Shown here: in pieces, positions 32,700 to 45,560 of the stretch
Numbering within the stretch: position 1 is the stretch's first letter
Layout: the number at the start of each line of letters is the position of its first letter
Origin: Paracyclopina nana
Lineage: Eukaryota > Arthropoda > Copepoda > Cyclopoida > Cyclopettidae
Direction of reading: 5' to 3'
Length of the DNA stretch: 64,000 bases
NCBI GenBank assembly: GCA_019096065.1
Contig: JAGUCH010000007.1
Coordinates: 4,362,501 to 4,426,500 of the forward strand
Notes under the pieces: model-generated
What the model was told of the DNA's origin: nothing
The model's input: only the letters and a program-made list of their open reading frames with translations
Databases searched by the model: none
Translations under genes and position numbers: made by a program

Positions 32700-33735
32700 T
32701 TTTTGCGTACACACAATGAATGGCATTCTTTCTCATGATTTCTCATACTAGTTCCTTCCGGAGGAGCTTCAACATCATATGCTGCCTTTTCCCAGACTGG
32801 GCACGCGTGACGTTATCATAATTGTGTATTAGAATAATTGCCTGATACTTTTGGCAGATCGTAAAACCGAGAAAAATCCATGACCCAATTTCAAAGTTGA
32901 GTCCTGATCCCAGAGCTCAGTTGGAAAATGGGGAAGGGTTTTTAATGCAGTGGGATTTTTTGCCCAATTTAATCCAGTGTGGCCTCTTGAAAATCATTTC
33001 CCATGAAGCACGTGGTTGTATTATAGTCAGTGAAGCACATCTTCATGTGCAATTACCGCTAACACCGTCATTGAAAGAAAAAATCATGTAACAGCCATGT
33101 GAAAAAGCATCCACCATGCTTTTCTCCATGAATTCAAAGATGATTTCTGGCTGAAAATCAAGCCAAGCAAGGTGAGCATCCCATAGCATAGGGAGCGTAT
33201 TTTTTTGTGTGCATTATTATTGCTGCTAAAATCCATTGTGGGCTCACGGGTCTTTTGAAATTCTAGCAGAAGACATGACATGAAGGAATTTGGTCTGATT
33301 GGCACTGAATTTTATGAACAAGTTGATCTTTCCAGCATGGAGTCCACATATTTCTCCTTTGAGATAATAAAAGGCAAGAACATATTTCCCATCAGTCTTC
33401 AACTGCTGCAGCCGTAAAACGAATTGGTCCGTGACAAAAACCATGATAGATCAGCTTCTAAACGACGACAACTTAGGATCCTCTGCTGCAGCAGCAGCAG
33501 CAGCAAAAAATGGTGGTCAGCCATTTTTGTGCCACTTCTACGCTTTTCCCGTGAGAAAATGAATGAATGAAGAGCACTGATGCAAGAAAATACAGGGTAG
33601 ACATCGAAAGATATCGTGATGCTTATCTTGGTAGCCGTTAAAATCTGCAAAAGTAACCTTTTTGCCTTTTTGGCGCTTTGCTTACGCCTCATTCTGGTCG
33701 CGCCGCGACTGGTCAGTTTGTTTGTAAACAAAAAG
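32700..33735. other. intergenic, no gene seen
   Basis: A mixture of AT-rich DNA and a GCA/CAG microsatellite at about 33485-33505. No supported gene. Confidence 0.4.
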
Positions 33736-34161
33736 TCACGTGATCAGCTGCGAGCCGCTAGACGCAGTGAACTGAGCTGGCGATTCATCGGGGAGGAGAA
33801 AAAACGCGTTTTTTCTGCAGTTCTTATGGTAAGACAAATATTTGAAACGTTTTTTAAGATTATCAACAACTGTCATTGCTTCAACTGACTTTTTTACTGT
33901 GCGTGCTGGAACCTGTTTTGGCACAAAGTTAAGGCATTTTAACAACTCTCCGCGAGTTTGTACGGCTATGCGACGGGAATTCCGTTCATTATCGCTGAAA
34001 ACCTTCGGAGCTTCATTATTTGGGCTCGAGTCTGGCTTGGATGTGTGTGCATATTTTCGTCCGAGTGGAAACACAAATCTCTGGTCAATTACGACAACTT
34101 TGTAAGACGAAACTTGAAAATGAACCTTAGCTTTTGGGGGCGTGTCAGCTCGTCTGGCCAT
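33736..34161 (-). CDS. hypothetical open frame, 141 aa
   Basis: A true ATG at 34161 follows an in-frame stop. The frame is open for 141 codons with fairly mixed, non-repetitive residues (MARRADTPPKAKVHFQVSSY at the start, VVVIDQRFVFPLGRKYAHTS next). It shows no signal peptide, membrane segment or family motif that I recognise. It may be a single-exon gene, an exon, or chance. Confidence 0.25.
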   Translation of the reverse strand: MARRADTPPKAKVHFQVSSYKVVVIDQRFVFPLGRKYAHTSKPDSSPNNEAPKVFSDNERNSRRIAVQTRGELLKCLNFVPKQVPARTVKKSVEAMTVVDNLKKRFKYLSYHKNCRKNAFFLLPDESPAQFTASSGSQLIT

Positions 34162-34736
34162 TCATGATTATGTTCAAGTAAACCTTTGTTCTCGACACTT
34201 TATGACCAAAGGTCAATTTCCGGTCAGAAGCTCAGCCTCAAATTAAGGTGCAAGGAGCCGCGGCGAAAAGCCCAAAATAAGTTGACGGAGAGCAGGAAGT
34301 GATCTGCTCTGCTTTTTTCGCACTATTTTTCAATTGATTCATCGCGGCGCAAATTGGATTATTCAACTCTCGTGGGAAAACGGCTAAAAATCTTGGTTTC
34401 TTAGGAAAGAATCCTCTGCTGTTATGAAACAACCGAGGCACTTGAAGATGCAGCCATGCAGAACTCTTTATATGGCGAACACGTGATATTCCCGAGATTA
34501 CAATTTCGTCTTCTGTTACTGGAAAGAAAAAAAAAGAACCAAGAGCTTTGTTTACAAATTGCGATTGACCACGTGGGTCCGAGTGATCGGAGGCGCAAAA
34601 AAGGCCAAGCTTTTTGCTCGGATCTTTTGTCACGAGCGGGTGTGCAATTGAGCTAATTTCGAATCAATATCTGCAAATGTGGCATGTTTCAAGTTACTCC
34701 AATATATGGTGCATTTGAGATTCTTAGGTATCAAGT

Positions 34737-35172
34737 TCAGCTGTCAAGGAATGCGTCGCGCAGTCGATCTCGTGAGAAACCGAATCTTGACCAGTTCTCA
34801 GCAGCTTCTCCCTTAACAAGATATATGACTGAGCACGTGGCCACTACTTCAGGGTTATCTTTAGCTGCATGTGCTAGTGCATATACACCGCGTCTTATGT
34901 TTTGCCAGACGATTTTCTTATTGCGCCGCTCTTCATCGGGGTCAAAGAGCTTGTAAAAATCAGTACAGAAGAAAGTAGCGTTCAAAAGATGAAATGCAAA
35001 AAATCCGAACTCTTTTGTAGCAAGATCTTCACCGTCCTCGCTACTCTTAGCTGACGGCTCTGAGTGAGAATCTCGATTTCCATTAATGTAAACATCAAGA
35101 TTTTCGTGTTGACATTTTCTCAGGCTGAATTGTCTACTTGGCCAAGCCTTGATGAATGTGAACGCAAATATG
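34737..35172 (-). CDS. hypothetical terminal coding exon, about 145 codons
   Basis: After an AG acceptor at 35174-35173 the minus strand is open to TGA at 34739-34737. It contains SIFAFTFIKAWPSRQFSLRK, an acidic Ser-rich stretch, and a final part with KLFDPDEERRNKKIVWQ. Codon use looks protein-like. A possible upstream exon (35211 to about 35310) would add a strongly hydrophobic helix (ALIIFLFTQLLFVLFLTKFA), making a membrane protein, but the intron would be only 38 nt and no start codon was found. The family is unknown. Confidence 0.35.
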
Positions 35173-35399
35173 CTGCATAAAGATAAAAAAGCGTTTTTCT
35201 TTGTATTTACTTAACACTGTGTGACTCTTTTCCCAGATATGCGAATTTCGTCAAAAAGAGCACAAACAGCAGCTGAGTAAAGAGAAAAATGATCAGCGCG
35301 TCATGAGAAACAAGCTTTTTTTTGGCCAGTCTTTGTAAAAAGATTTATTAATTATTGATGTCAGCTGTTGGCATACTCCTAAAAACTAGAAATCTCCTT

Positions 35400-38300
35400 T
35401 TTTGCATTCGAATAATCTCTGCATTTTGGCTCTTTTTTTTGTTTTACAAAAAACATCAGCCCGTTCTAGTATTGTAGGGAAAAGAATTTTTTCTATCAAA
35501 CGAGATGAGCATTAAATTGGCTTCACTTTGATAAAGTGTTTCTTTTGAAAGATGGATCTCCTCTGGTCTCCAGCTGTTGTTGAAAACTTGAATATCTGAG
35601 TAGATTGAAAGAGTCTTATCACATGGTGAATGTATGGCCACATTCCAAGCATCTATTTGATTTATGGCAGGAGGAAGTCCTTTTGTGCTTGTGAAAACCG
35701 AAAAAAGGCAGTGGAATGTTGAAAAGCTAAGAAGTAATTTAGGTCAAAATATAGTAGAGTTACAACCTTGGGATTTGTCCCAATCACAAAGACTTATAAT
35801 TAATCTAGAACGTGGGGGGCTGATTTTGGATGGTAATTATCACAACCACCTGCCAAGCTGATCTTTGAGCTCGAGCTTTACATTAATTATCATTGTGTAA
35901 GTCATGGAGGAGTCTTTATTAATTTTAAAAAAGATAGCAATACTTTTTGGCAAACCTGAAAATACTACTTTTAAACAAATATTTTCACCTAACAACTAAG
36001 AAAGTAAACTTAGCACGTGTTTAACTATTGTTATGAGGTCCTTGAAGATCTTGATTGACACCAGACCCTCGCCAATTTTAATTGGTGGACGACCCTTCAA
36101 ACATCTGTGCTGCTAAAAGTGTTCTTCTTTTGTTGTCTACTATCACCGTTTCGGATCGTTTTGACCGAAAAAAGGTCGAAAATCCACGCTAATGCGGTTT
36201 GCAATCACAAAGGACGGATCTCAGTCCGGGCCACAAAAAGGAGTAAATCACCAAGATTCATATCAGCACATTTTGCCATTTTTTCCCCTTTTCAAATCAT
36301 GTTTAAATAAGGCTCAAAACCTACTGCAAGTATTTTGGCTTTTCCCCTCATATAATGTGAATGACCCCTAGCTACTTTTGGCTTGAACAGCACACCTGAC
36401 GCGCGCAACTGAAATCATGTATAGCTGAATGGGGCAACAAAATATGCTGAGGAGAAGAAGGCATCATTAGAAAACAGGTGCCTATTCAGTCCCCATCTGC
36501 TATGGTTGGACTAATTGAGATACAGAGGCAGATGATGACAAAGATGGCAGAAAACGGAATTTTCTCCAAGCCAACATAAGCCATATGTGCTTGTTATAGC
36601 ATGAAATGTGCTTTTTGCTATACATGGCATGCAAAGAAATCAAGCGATGACTGCAAGCTTCAAAGAAAAGATGCCATTTTTTGCCAACATGCTTCCAGCT
36701 TGATTTTTAGCATGAAATGTGAAGTCACTCAGAGCTGATGTAAAAACATGTTATTTGAATAGCTGAGAAATGGTAGATAAACACAATTGCTATCCACCAT
36801 TCAAGTTGACAACAAAGCCATTTTGATAAAATCCTTTTGATGATGTTTTGCTGTAATTGATGCATTTCTGTGGAAAAGATGGCCTAATGGAATGTGACGA
36901 CACCACCTTTGTTGTCTGTTTTCAGGCCAATGAAATGCATTTTATGACACTCTTTTCTGATCAAAAAAGCAACAAATAACTGTCATGGTTTCACACACCT
37001 TCAGCATTACTTTATTCTATGGCACATTCTCAGTTTCATTCAACTCAATTGTTTGCATCGTTCCTAAAAAAACAGACATACGCTTTTTACATCAGCTCTG
37101 TGTGACTCGACATTAAAAAGCATAAAATGAGCTGAGAGCATGTTTTCAAAAAGTGCCAATTATTCTTGCATGCTCGCAGGCATCTGCTGATTTCTTCGGA
37201 TGCCATCTGACAAAGCACGTGGGTCACTTTTGTGGGTTTCGAGCTCGATTTTCTCTAGGACAGGAGCAACTGAGACAGCGACGGTTTTGGCCTTGAGGGC
37301 AGACGCGCCTTTTATTGTCGGTAGTCTACATGAAATAAGGGGTTCCTTGCCTCAGCCGAGGAGCTGTGACTTGAGAAGGGCCATTTCAGAAGGCTACATG
37401 AATTTGGGCACGTGAGCCGCAAAATATGGCCAGCCTACTGCCTTTTAACGTTAAAAGAGAGCCATCAAAGCCTGGGCAGAGCTAAACACCCAGGATTAAA
37501 ATCCCTTTGACCCATGGCATAAATAGGCTCTTTAATGCATTTCTTCTGCTGTCTGATTGCTTGGAATGAAGTTTATAGGGCTATAACTAGTCCCTATGTC
37601 TGGAGATAAGATGTCTTGGGCTGCTGCGGGTCCATTTCGGTTGCATGCAACAGTTCCACCTGATGCTACCTCGTTCCCACGGTCAGCTCGTGGCGCTTTT
37701 GGAGCGATCTAAAGTTAGCGAACGCCCTGCACTGCCTTCGAGCCCACATGTAAGGGCAGCAAACCCGAGATAAATATACCGCATGCTCATCCACGTGCCT
37801 GGTAATGATCACATGCCTCGAAAAAAAGCCCACTTTTGCTCTCCGTATAGCCGAACACGATTTGACCTTTTTGGCCTTTGTGCTTATGGCATGCGCCCCA
37901 ACTCCGCCCAAATGGTCGGAATTCAAGTCACCACATACCAGAGTCATAAATGTGAACATCAATTCCGGCCGGACTGGCCTCAAAGCCGAAAGTTAGCGTT
38001 AATTTTGGAGTGGATTTAATTTAGCGAATCGCAATCCAGCAATATAATGATTGCCATCTAAATGCTAGTTGACCCTAAAAGGCCGAGCCACAAAAATGGC
38101 CTGCTTGGCTTGCGGCTGGCTTCATTCCAGCTCTAGAATAATATGTATAAAGGCAAGCCTTTTTGGCTCGTGCGCTGCCAAGCTACGCATGGCGTGCAAA
38201 ATGGGCTGGAAACCCGAGGAAATTTACATACAAAGCCACATTCCAATCCAGCCATTATTATTTTTTCCACGTGCAGCCCCCCTAATCATTGTCAGAACTT

Positions 38301-40200
38301 TTTGGAAATCTTTAAAAATGATCCTCCACAAAAGATCTTGTGCACTTTGGAAGTAATTGATGTCCAAGCTGGACAGTAATCATTGTGAGCACCCCACACA
38401 CACACACAGACTAAGAAAAGATCAAAACTTCAAATCTGAATAGATGACCAGAGAGCCTGGCCAATGACATAATTTGTTAAGCCTAACCTTCAGACCCCAT
38501 GACATCTAGAATGGCCATAGCACAAAAATAGAATCTCAGAGGACTCACAAAAAGATTCCAACAAAGTATGGCATTTTGTTGGACCTTACAAAGGTATTTC
38601 AAGAGCTAAGCTGAACAATGGGCATATACGTGTGTTGCTGATCATAAATATAATTGTGCAAAAATGTCACTAGCTTTGAAAGCAACTACACACTCATTAT
38701 TTTGAAACAGACCTTTGTTCCCTGATGCAATTTAGCTTACATATTGATGCACTTGTTGTGGTATGCACTCGTTGATCCACCTCAAGGCCTTTCTGTCATA
38801 ACATGGTCAAAGCTCTGATAATTATTACCTCAAGGAAAATCTGCAGGGCAATCTTTGTTTTATGTTGTGGTCGGTTTTGGATAGACAAAGTCGGTTTGTT
38901 GTTGTCTCAGAAGCAGATCTCGTGCCGAATTTCGGTTAGCATCGAGCGGGAAAAAAACCGTCACAGCTCTTCTTGGGCTACATCCAAAGAACAAAAGCTA
39001 TTGATTTTTTGGCCCTTAGGCCACAGAAGGAGGGAGCTTGAAAAAATGAGGATGAATGAGAAAACCCTGCAGTAGGTAGCAATCACCATCAAGATCTTCT
39101 TCCATCATGCTTTAGAGGAGTCACTCACACTGAGACGAAATGGCCTGAAAATCCTAAGAAAAGCTTCAGGGTACTTTTTCCGCCGAGATCCTCGCCGAGT
39201 GGACAGAGAGCCATTTTTTACCCAAGCACGTGTAGAGACAGACGGTTAACATCAAAGATCTCTTCTCTCTTAGAAAATTGAGATTCGGTCTGAGAAGAAA
39301 ATTGAACTTTGTAGTAGCAGCACAAAGTCGGGGCATTGAAGCAGTGAATTTTCCGCTAAATTGAGTGGTATAGTTTGTGCTTTGTCTGCTCGGAGAGCAA
39401 AAGCTACCGACTTTTTGACCAATTGACATTTGACCTTATCCTGAACACCCTTGAAATCAAAATTCGTTGCCTAGCTTAAAATCAGCCTATTTTTGATGCT
39501 GCAACTTTGGTGCTTTGTTGCGAATAAGGCAAATAAAGAATTTTGGACTGTTAAAAATCGTTAATGCCCAGTACGCCAAAGTAGCACGTGGATCCAGAAT
39601 GTGTCTTCAGTTCTATTACTATATTGTAAACAAACGTCCGAGTATTCTTGCCACCTACGAAGATTCAACAGTTGCATGAAGTGCAGCAAACACAGAGCTG
39701 GGACAAATATCCAATAGAATAATATGCGCTATTTATCCGTTTCTTGAGAATTTCGAATTCCGAACGAATTTTATATGGCAGTTGAAGCCATAAAAGTTGC
39801 GGTTGGGCGTGAAATAAAATTTTGTGAGATGCTTGAAACTGTCTACACCTCAAGAAATACAATGGCACACGCGATAGGAGATGATGATGACCATTTTGGT
39901 TGGTGGTGGCCGTTGGAACTCTCCGATTCAAGGACAACTTGATTATGATCTTTGCTCAAAATTCCTCACTTTTCTAAATGCCAAGATGCTCAGCTAGAGA
40001 TAAGGTATCAAGTTTCAAACACATTTGCTATTTTAAAGCAAATACAACTTCTCCAAGTTGACTGAACTTTTCTGCGCCACCGCGCAAAAACTAGCCAAGG
40101 TTGGGTGATTGTTTACAAATGTTGCGCTTTGCGCGGAATTTCAAATTCAAAACAAAGCATAACTCATTTCAGAGCCGCCAGTACGTCCGGGCATTTAATG
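35400..40200. other. long intergenic region, no supported gene
   Basis: A small plus-strand frame at 35664-35861 (true ATG, MAGGSPFVLVKTEKRQWNVE) is protein-like but unassigned. An isolated consensus Su(H) octamer TTCCCACG at 37674-37681 lies 11 bp after an E-box CACCTG (37657-37662). A CA microsatellite is at about 38395-38410. Nothing else rises above background. Confidence 0.35.
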
Positions 40201-40233
40201 GCCAAAAGCAAATAAATGCAAATTGAAGGTCAT

Positions 40234-43049
40234 TTATGGCCTTGTGGCAACCCAATAGAGTGTATTGGTCAAAGTGTTGCCATCATCAAAGGCTGTCAAG
40301 GTGTTGACTTCAGTCCAAGCTGCAGCCTTGTCAATGATTGCATGGGCCATGTAAATGAAGCCTTTCCAGCCTTCTTGAGCAGAGCCAATGGCAGTGGACA
40401 AAATCGGATACTCTTCAATGATCCAATCAGCTGGAAGCAACTCCTCGGATATGGGAAGGAAAGGAAGCATTTGGATGCAATGGATGAACTCAGTATTGGC
40501 GCCAAAAAAGGTGGCATAGTCCACTTTGGTGCCCCACAAAATGCCCACTACTTTGTTGTCAGCAAAAGGAGCCGGGTAAATATTGCTGCCAGATTTGATT
40601 TGCCAGTAATTTTTCACTGATCTAATTTCAGTGGCCAAGGCCAACCTTCCAAGGTCAGCAAGCCTTTCGTTATTTGTTGCCATTCCATATAAAGCAATGG
40701 CATACCAACCATTGACTGATTCAGAGGTGGACTCCTGATTTCGAGCATCAGCAAAAGCATACAAACCTAAGCAAAAAAAACACAATACTGAATCAAACTG
40801 GTTAATATTGTTTTTTTTTTGGACTTGCCTGCTGCCCAAGAATGGCCCACAAACCAATCTTTGGAACGCATGTAGGTGAAATGAGGATCACTTTTGGAAG
40901 GATTGGAGTAATCTCTGATCAAGCTCATCATAGCATCACCATAGGTTTGAACCCATCCTGGATCACCTTTAGCAATGACTGCAGCGGCATAGACAAAGTA
41001 ACCATAATGAAAATGGTGATCGTTGTAATAGTTCATGCCAAAGTCTCCATTCAAGTCGATGATTCCACCCCAAAGTCGGTCATAAATCAATTTGCCTCCG
41101 GATTTGAGCCAGGGCTCAATTGCAGCTTTCACATTGGATCTGTACTTTTCAGCCAAATCAGTTTCGCCCAACTCATCAGCAATCAGTGCCAATCTGGCAA
41201 TGGCTGCCATTTGCTTTCCACCAAAGTAAGTGTCATCAGCTTCAACACTCTTGCCAATGTCATTTCTCAGGGCTTCTCTCACAGCCTCAATTTTGTCACT
41301 GTCTACAGGTCTGGGTGCATACCAAGAGATACTTGTCATTGTCTCGACCATGCTCCAAGTGGATCCAGTGACACCAATCATGGTTCCCTTCAAGCATTCC
41401 AGCCCAACTTGAGGTTGCAATGAATCCGGATTGAGCAAATCTTGGTGATGTGGCAACGCCATCATGAGCAAGTCTCCAGATCCGGAAGTCTGGAAGTTGA
41501 AGTTCATCGTGACTGAGTTCCCGTTGGAAAAAGCTTCAATGCTTCCACCTAAAATTGAACGCAAGTATGCTCAAATTCTTAATTAGGTCTTAGTAGCCAA
41601 GGTGGATTTCCTCATGTGGAATAAAGGCACTTTAATGGTATATTTTGGGATTCATTCCTCTAAAGTGGATTCTTTCACAAAAGAAAGTAAAATCTAAGTA
41701 TGCGCAATGATAAGCTTCCACAATCTTTTCATTGAAGAAAGAATCATCAGCTTTTTAAATCACTCCAAGCCTGGCTTTTAGCGTTCATATAAAACGGTAA
41801 TTTTGGGCCTTTTTACCATGAAATCCGGCGATTAAGAATTTAGAGATATGCCATCTGTTGGCAGGAAAGGGAATTACCAACTGGAATAGCATTTTTGTGC
41901 TGGTCCAAAATGTCCTTCATTCCAGGATTGGCCACCATAGCAGCTCTGATGCTGCCATTGAATACATCCTTGAAAGTCAGGGCCTGTCCAGTGTAGATAA
42001 TTGTAGCTGGAGCTGACAAATAAAGCACCCAAACTTGGCCATTATTCATCTCAAACTGGAATTCTTCTCCGGAAAATTCCATGCCAGGCTGAATATTTTG
42101 CCCATTGATGTTGAGAAAGGCATGAATGCTTCCAATCGTGGGTTGAATGTTGGTATACATTAAAGTTACATATGCCATGCCTCTAACCAGAGGAACTTCC
42201 AAGGAAGATCCAGCTCCATTATCCCACCTAATGTTTGAATCATTAATTCTTTTACGTAAGTGCTAGCAAACTTTGGGCCATATTGCACAATCGAGCTATT
42301 TTAAGAGGCCACGAAAGTGGCCTCTTTCTGGCTATTTCACATCCTACATCAGGTGCCAGAAATCATCCATTTTTGGGTACATAACAAATGAATGAATACT
42401 CACTTCAAGGTAACTGACAGCTCATCAAAGGCAACAACTTGTCTGTTTCCCAAGCCAGAAGTGGAGGCAAAAACAAGACTGTCAAGAAATGCTGTAATGA
42501 TATAAGTAGATTCCACCACTTTATTAGGAAGGCACACGTGAAGTCCATCTTGCTGAGTATTCATTTGGTAGGGCAGCGTGGTCACTCTGTTGTCCCCATT
42601 TTCCAGAACTGCACAAAAATAAAGATTTTGAAAAAGATGCTTTTGAAGTTTTTTTGTGAGTGTATCTACTCAAGTTTGGCCCCCAGGAATTTGTTGGTAG
42701 TGGATTTACTTTAAAACTGTCTGCTATCGAATTGCTAGGTTGCAATGGGTGGTCTTCCGAATTCCATGGCAAGCTAGTGCTTAGTGGCTCGTCACTAAAA
42801 ATGTCAACTCCGAAACCTGAAATCCACAATTGGACCAAAATTAAATCTCCTACATCAAAAAATGTAAAAATTAATAGTAAACTTCATGCTTATGCAATTG
42901 ATTTGCCAACGTAATATATAAAAGTTTAATTTTTCAAGATAGCTATAAAAAACATACATTTTTTTCATGAATGAGACTTTTTAAGGTGTACTTCGTTTCT
43001 TACTTGGAACAAATGAGGCGAGCAGCAAAACACTGATGAAGAGCTTCAT
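40234..43049 (-). CDS. secreted GH81 endo-beta-1,3-glucanase, 666 aa, six exons
   Basis: Minus-strand exons: 43049-43004, 42816-42670, 42608-42404, 42227-41878, 41548-40829 and 40766-40234; phases 1,1,2,1,1 fit. A signal peptide begins MKLFISVLLLASFVP. GH81 landmarks appear in order: PTNSWGPNL near residue 60, PLVRGMAYVT, NDHHFHYGYF (Asp about 426, proposed general acid), DWFVGHSWAAG, then ARNQESTSESVN (Glu about 501/505, proposed base), VDYATFFG, IQMLPFLPISE and TLYWVATRP at the end. The length and order match a complete enzyme cleaving beta-1,3-glucans such as laminarin, callose or fungal wall. Intron 5 uses a GC donor (CAG|GCAAGT). GH81 is best known from fungi, oomycetes, bacteria and plants, so its presence in an arthropod deserves phylogeny. 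Confidence 0.93.
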
Positions 43050-44670
43050 CTTCTTCAATCTCTTCCACTACAGCAGATTACCTATACTAAGAATTTATTA
43101 ATCTAGTCAAGCACTGATAAGAACTTTGTAGGAGACTCCCTCGCAAATGCTTCAATCCTCGCAACATATTATTAAGTAAATCCGATTAGAATCAACTCAA
43201 ATAATAATCTTTTTGCTCTTATTTGGCCGATTCGCAAATCTACAATTTCCTCGAAACTTGAGGTGCCAGGTTCGATTCCTGATAATCTGCACATCTTTCG
43301 AAATTATCAAAACTTAAAAATCTTATAAGGGAGCCATTGATTTAGGCTTTGCTGAGAACACGATTCGTTTTGGCTCAAAACGCTTCCGGATTTAAGAGCA
43401 TGAGAGTGCAACTTCTTTTGATATTGGAAGAAAGTACACGAAAAAAACTGTATATAAAGAACATTCTTAGATGAGAGAGGTAAAAGTTGAAATACTAGTT
43501 TTTTATATCTACATTTACTTCAAATAGTTTTTTGATTTTGTGCAATGAAAATCAACGGATCTCTATACTATTTTAAGAGTAAATCGTAATTCGAGCTTAA
43601 TTGCGTTGGTGTGCACGAAGGAATGCGTAGAATGAAATTGATGAATTTTAAAATGGGCCTTTTTCCTTTACATGTCTTTGTTTACCAAGTACATAAATAG
43701 CACAAGTATAGAGCAATTAATTTTTCAGCAATCATAAGTGCTTTTACAAAAAACTGCCTCTTTTTATGCCCATGTGGGCAAATGTACTGCAGCATGATCA
43801 AAATTGCCACGCTTTTTACATGCCCTTTTTCTCATAGTCATGCCCAGTTCAAGTTGTCCATAATTAGTCACAATTTTTTCTATCTTTGGTTATTCTCGAG
43901 TAAAAACAACTTTTGCTGTTATCTGTCCATTTCCTAGCTTGTTCTCTCTTTTATTCTTCTTACACTGGACCCTCCACATAGTGATTCAGCTTTTTTACGA
44001 GTCTCTTAAATTGCGGCCATTTCAGTACAAAAAGGGTGCTAGCTAAACAATGCTGCTATACACCATTTAAGGTTGGAAGATTCCAGATTTTTATGATTTT
44101 CACCCTGCATGACATCTTGAGTCGACAGCTTGACTCCATCTTGTTATACAACATTTACTTATCCACTTATTCATTATTTAATTGCGTTAAAAGCTTTTAT
44201 GGGGTGTTCATCTACGTCATTTTTCCTTATTACAAGGAAACTTATGATTTCAAGACTCCGTCATTTTCTTACTTAGAAACATTATTTCACCTTAAAGCTA
44301 TAAGGGATTAAAAATCAACATTTAAGAATAATTACCAACTCTTAAGCTATCAGCCAAAGGAAAAAGGCGCGTTTCACTGTACTGATTGTCCTTTCCTTAG
44401 TAAATGAACACCACATTACTAGTACAGCAGCTCCTTAAACCAATGAAAAGTTCTACCCTTTCAGTTGAGTGACAAAAACTTGACAAAAACATGGTATAGG
44501 ATTCTTGATAATTAAGCAAGCTTTTGAGCGCGCTCGTTTTAGGCGCGCGAAGAATCTATTTCTGCGCGGATTTTTGTCTGCCAAGCGCCATTGATTGTTT
44601 TAAGTGCATAATAATTCAATAATGGTCAATATCAAGTTCAAAGAGCTTTCTTTCCATCTACTCAAAGCAA
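43050..44670. other. intergenic, no gene seen
   Basis: An AT-rich spacer between the divergent GH81 and lectin genes. It contains a tRNA-B-box-like word at 43269-43279 without a foldable tRNA around it. Confidence 0.4.
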
Positions 44671-45528
44671 ATGGCGAAAAAAGCTTTATTTTGCTTTTTG
44701 CTTGCGCTGCTCACTTCATCCACATTAGCTGAGCTCCACAGTTAACAGCATTACTTTCTATTTGAGACTACTTTAATGCAATTTTCTAAGTAGATGATGG
44801 ACTCTGCCCATTCAGATTTGTCCCTTACAATGGCAAAGATTGCTTTTTGATGGTGGACAGGCCTTACAATTATCCAACTGCAAAACAAGTGTGCAACTTG
44901 ACAAAGTCAAGCATGTATGTACCTCACTACTCAAATTACACTGAATTGAGGGACTTCATCACGAAATACATTGGAGCTGGGCGAAGGTAAAATCAAAAAA
45001 GTATTGCAAATTCTGTATCTAAATTGTGAGTACAATTTTATTTTAAAGTTACTGGATTGGAGTTGAGAAAAAGATAGCCAACTATGCTTACATGGATGGA
45101 TAGTAAGCTTTAACTTTAAAAGTTTCCACATAATATTTGAAACTATTTTCAAGCTGGATAAATGGCGTCACAGGGGAGAATATGACTTACTGGCTATTTG
45201 ACAGGTCTTACAAGTACAATCCCACCACTTATGATGATGATGTTATGGTATTTTCTGCATCCTGTATAACTGTAGTTATTTTTTTGCATTTTATTATGCA
45301 TAGGGTCCCTACCATTGGGCTTTCACTCACCCTCACTACATTCACAGCAGATACAGTATGCATAAGTGACAAAAAGGTGATGTAATGCATCATTTTTTTG
45401 TATTCTTTGAACTAGTGCTCAGAACATGTGCAGTGGAGTCAGTGACACTCTCATATGGAGCTTGGATACCAGTTTTTTGCAAATGGGTGGAATATCCTTT
45501 TGTCTGTGTCAAGCCAGTGGTTAATTAA
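44671..45528 (+). CDS. secreted C-type lectin-like domain protein, 191 aa, six exons
   Basis: Exons 44671-44740, 44794-44986, 45049-45102, 45154-45247, 45304-45355 and 45416-45528; phases 1,2,2,0,1 fit with GT-AG introns of 48-62 nt. A signal peptide (MAKKALFCFLLALLTSSTLA) is followed by one C-type lectin fold: GLCPFRF and DCFLMV, AKQVCNL, SYWIGVEKK, then TCAVES and FCKWVEYPFVCV at the end, giving the expected disulfide cysteines. The EPN/QPD sugar triplet and WND motif are missing, so calcium-dependent sugar binding is not predicted by the usual rule. Possible roles are immune recognition, or binding of protein or lipid ligands. AATAAA follows 27 nt after the stop. No exon exceeds 200 nt, so single-frame scans miss this gene. 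Confidence 0.85.
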
Positions 45529-45554
45529 AACCCTTGAAGTAATTCAGTAGTAGC

Positions 45555-45560
45555 AATAAA
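45555..45560 (+). terminator. polyadenylation signal of lectin gene
   Basis: AATAAA 27 nt after the stop codon. Confidence 0.6.

Noticed and set aside
34238-34633. 131-codon minus-strand frame
   Set aside because: Low-quality residue composition with poly-Phe and no supporting signal; likely chance.
40842-41423. 193-codon plus-strand frame antisense to GH81
   Set aside because: Mirror of the GH81 exon; residue pattern is low-complexity Ser/His/Gln typical of antisense reading.
43269-43279. GGTTCGATTCC, a tRNA B-box-like word
   Set aside because: No A-box, acceptor stem or anticodon arm can be built around it.
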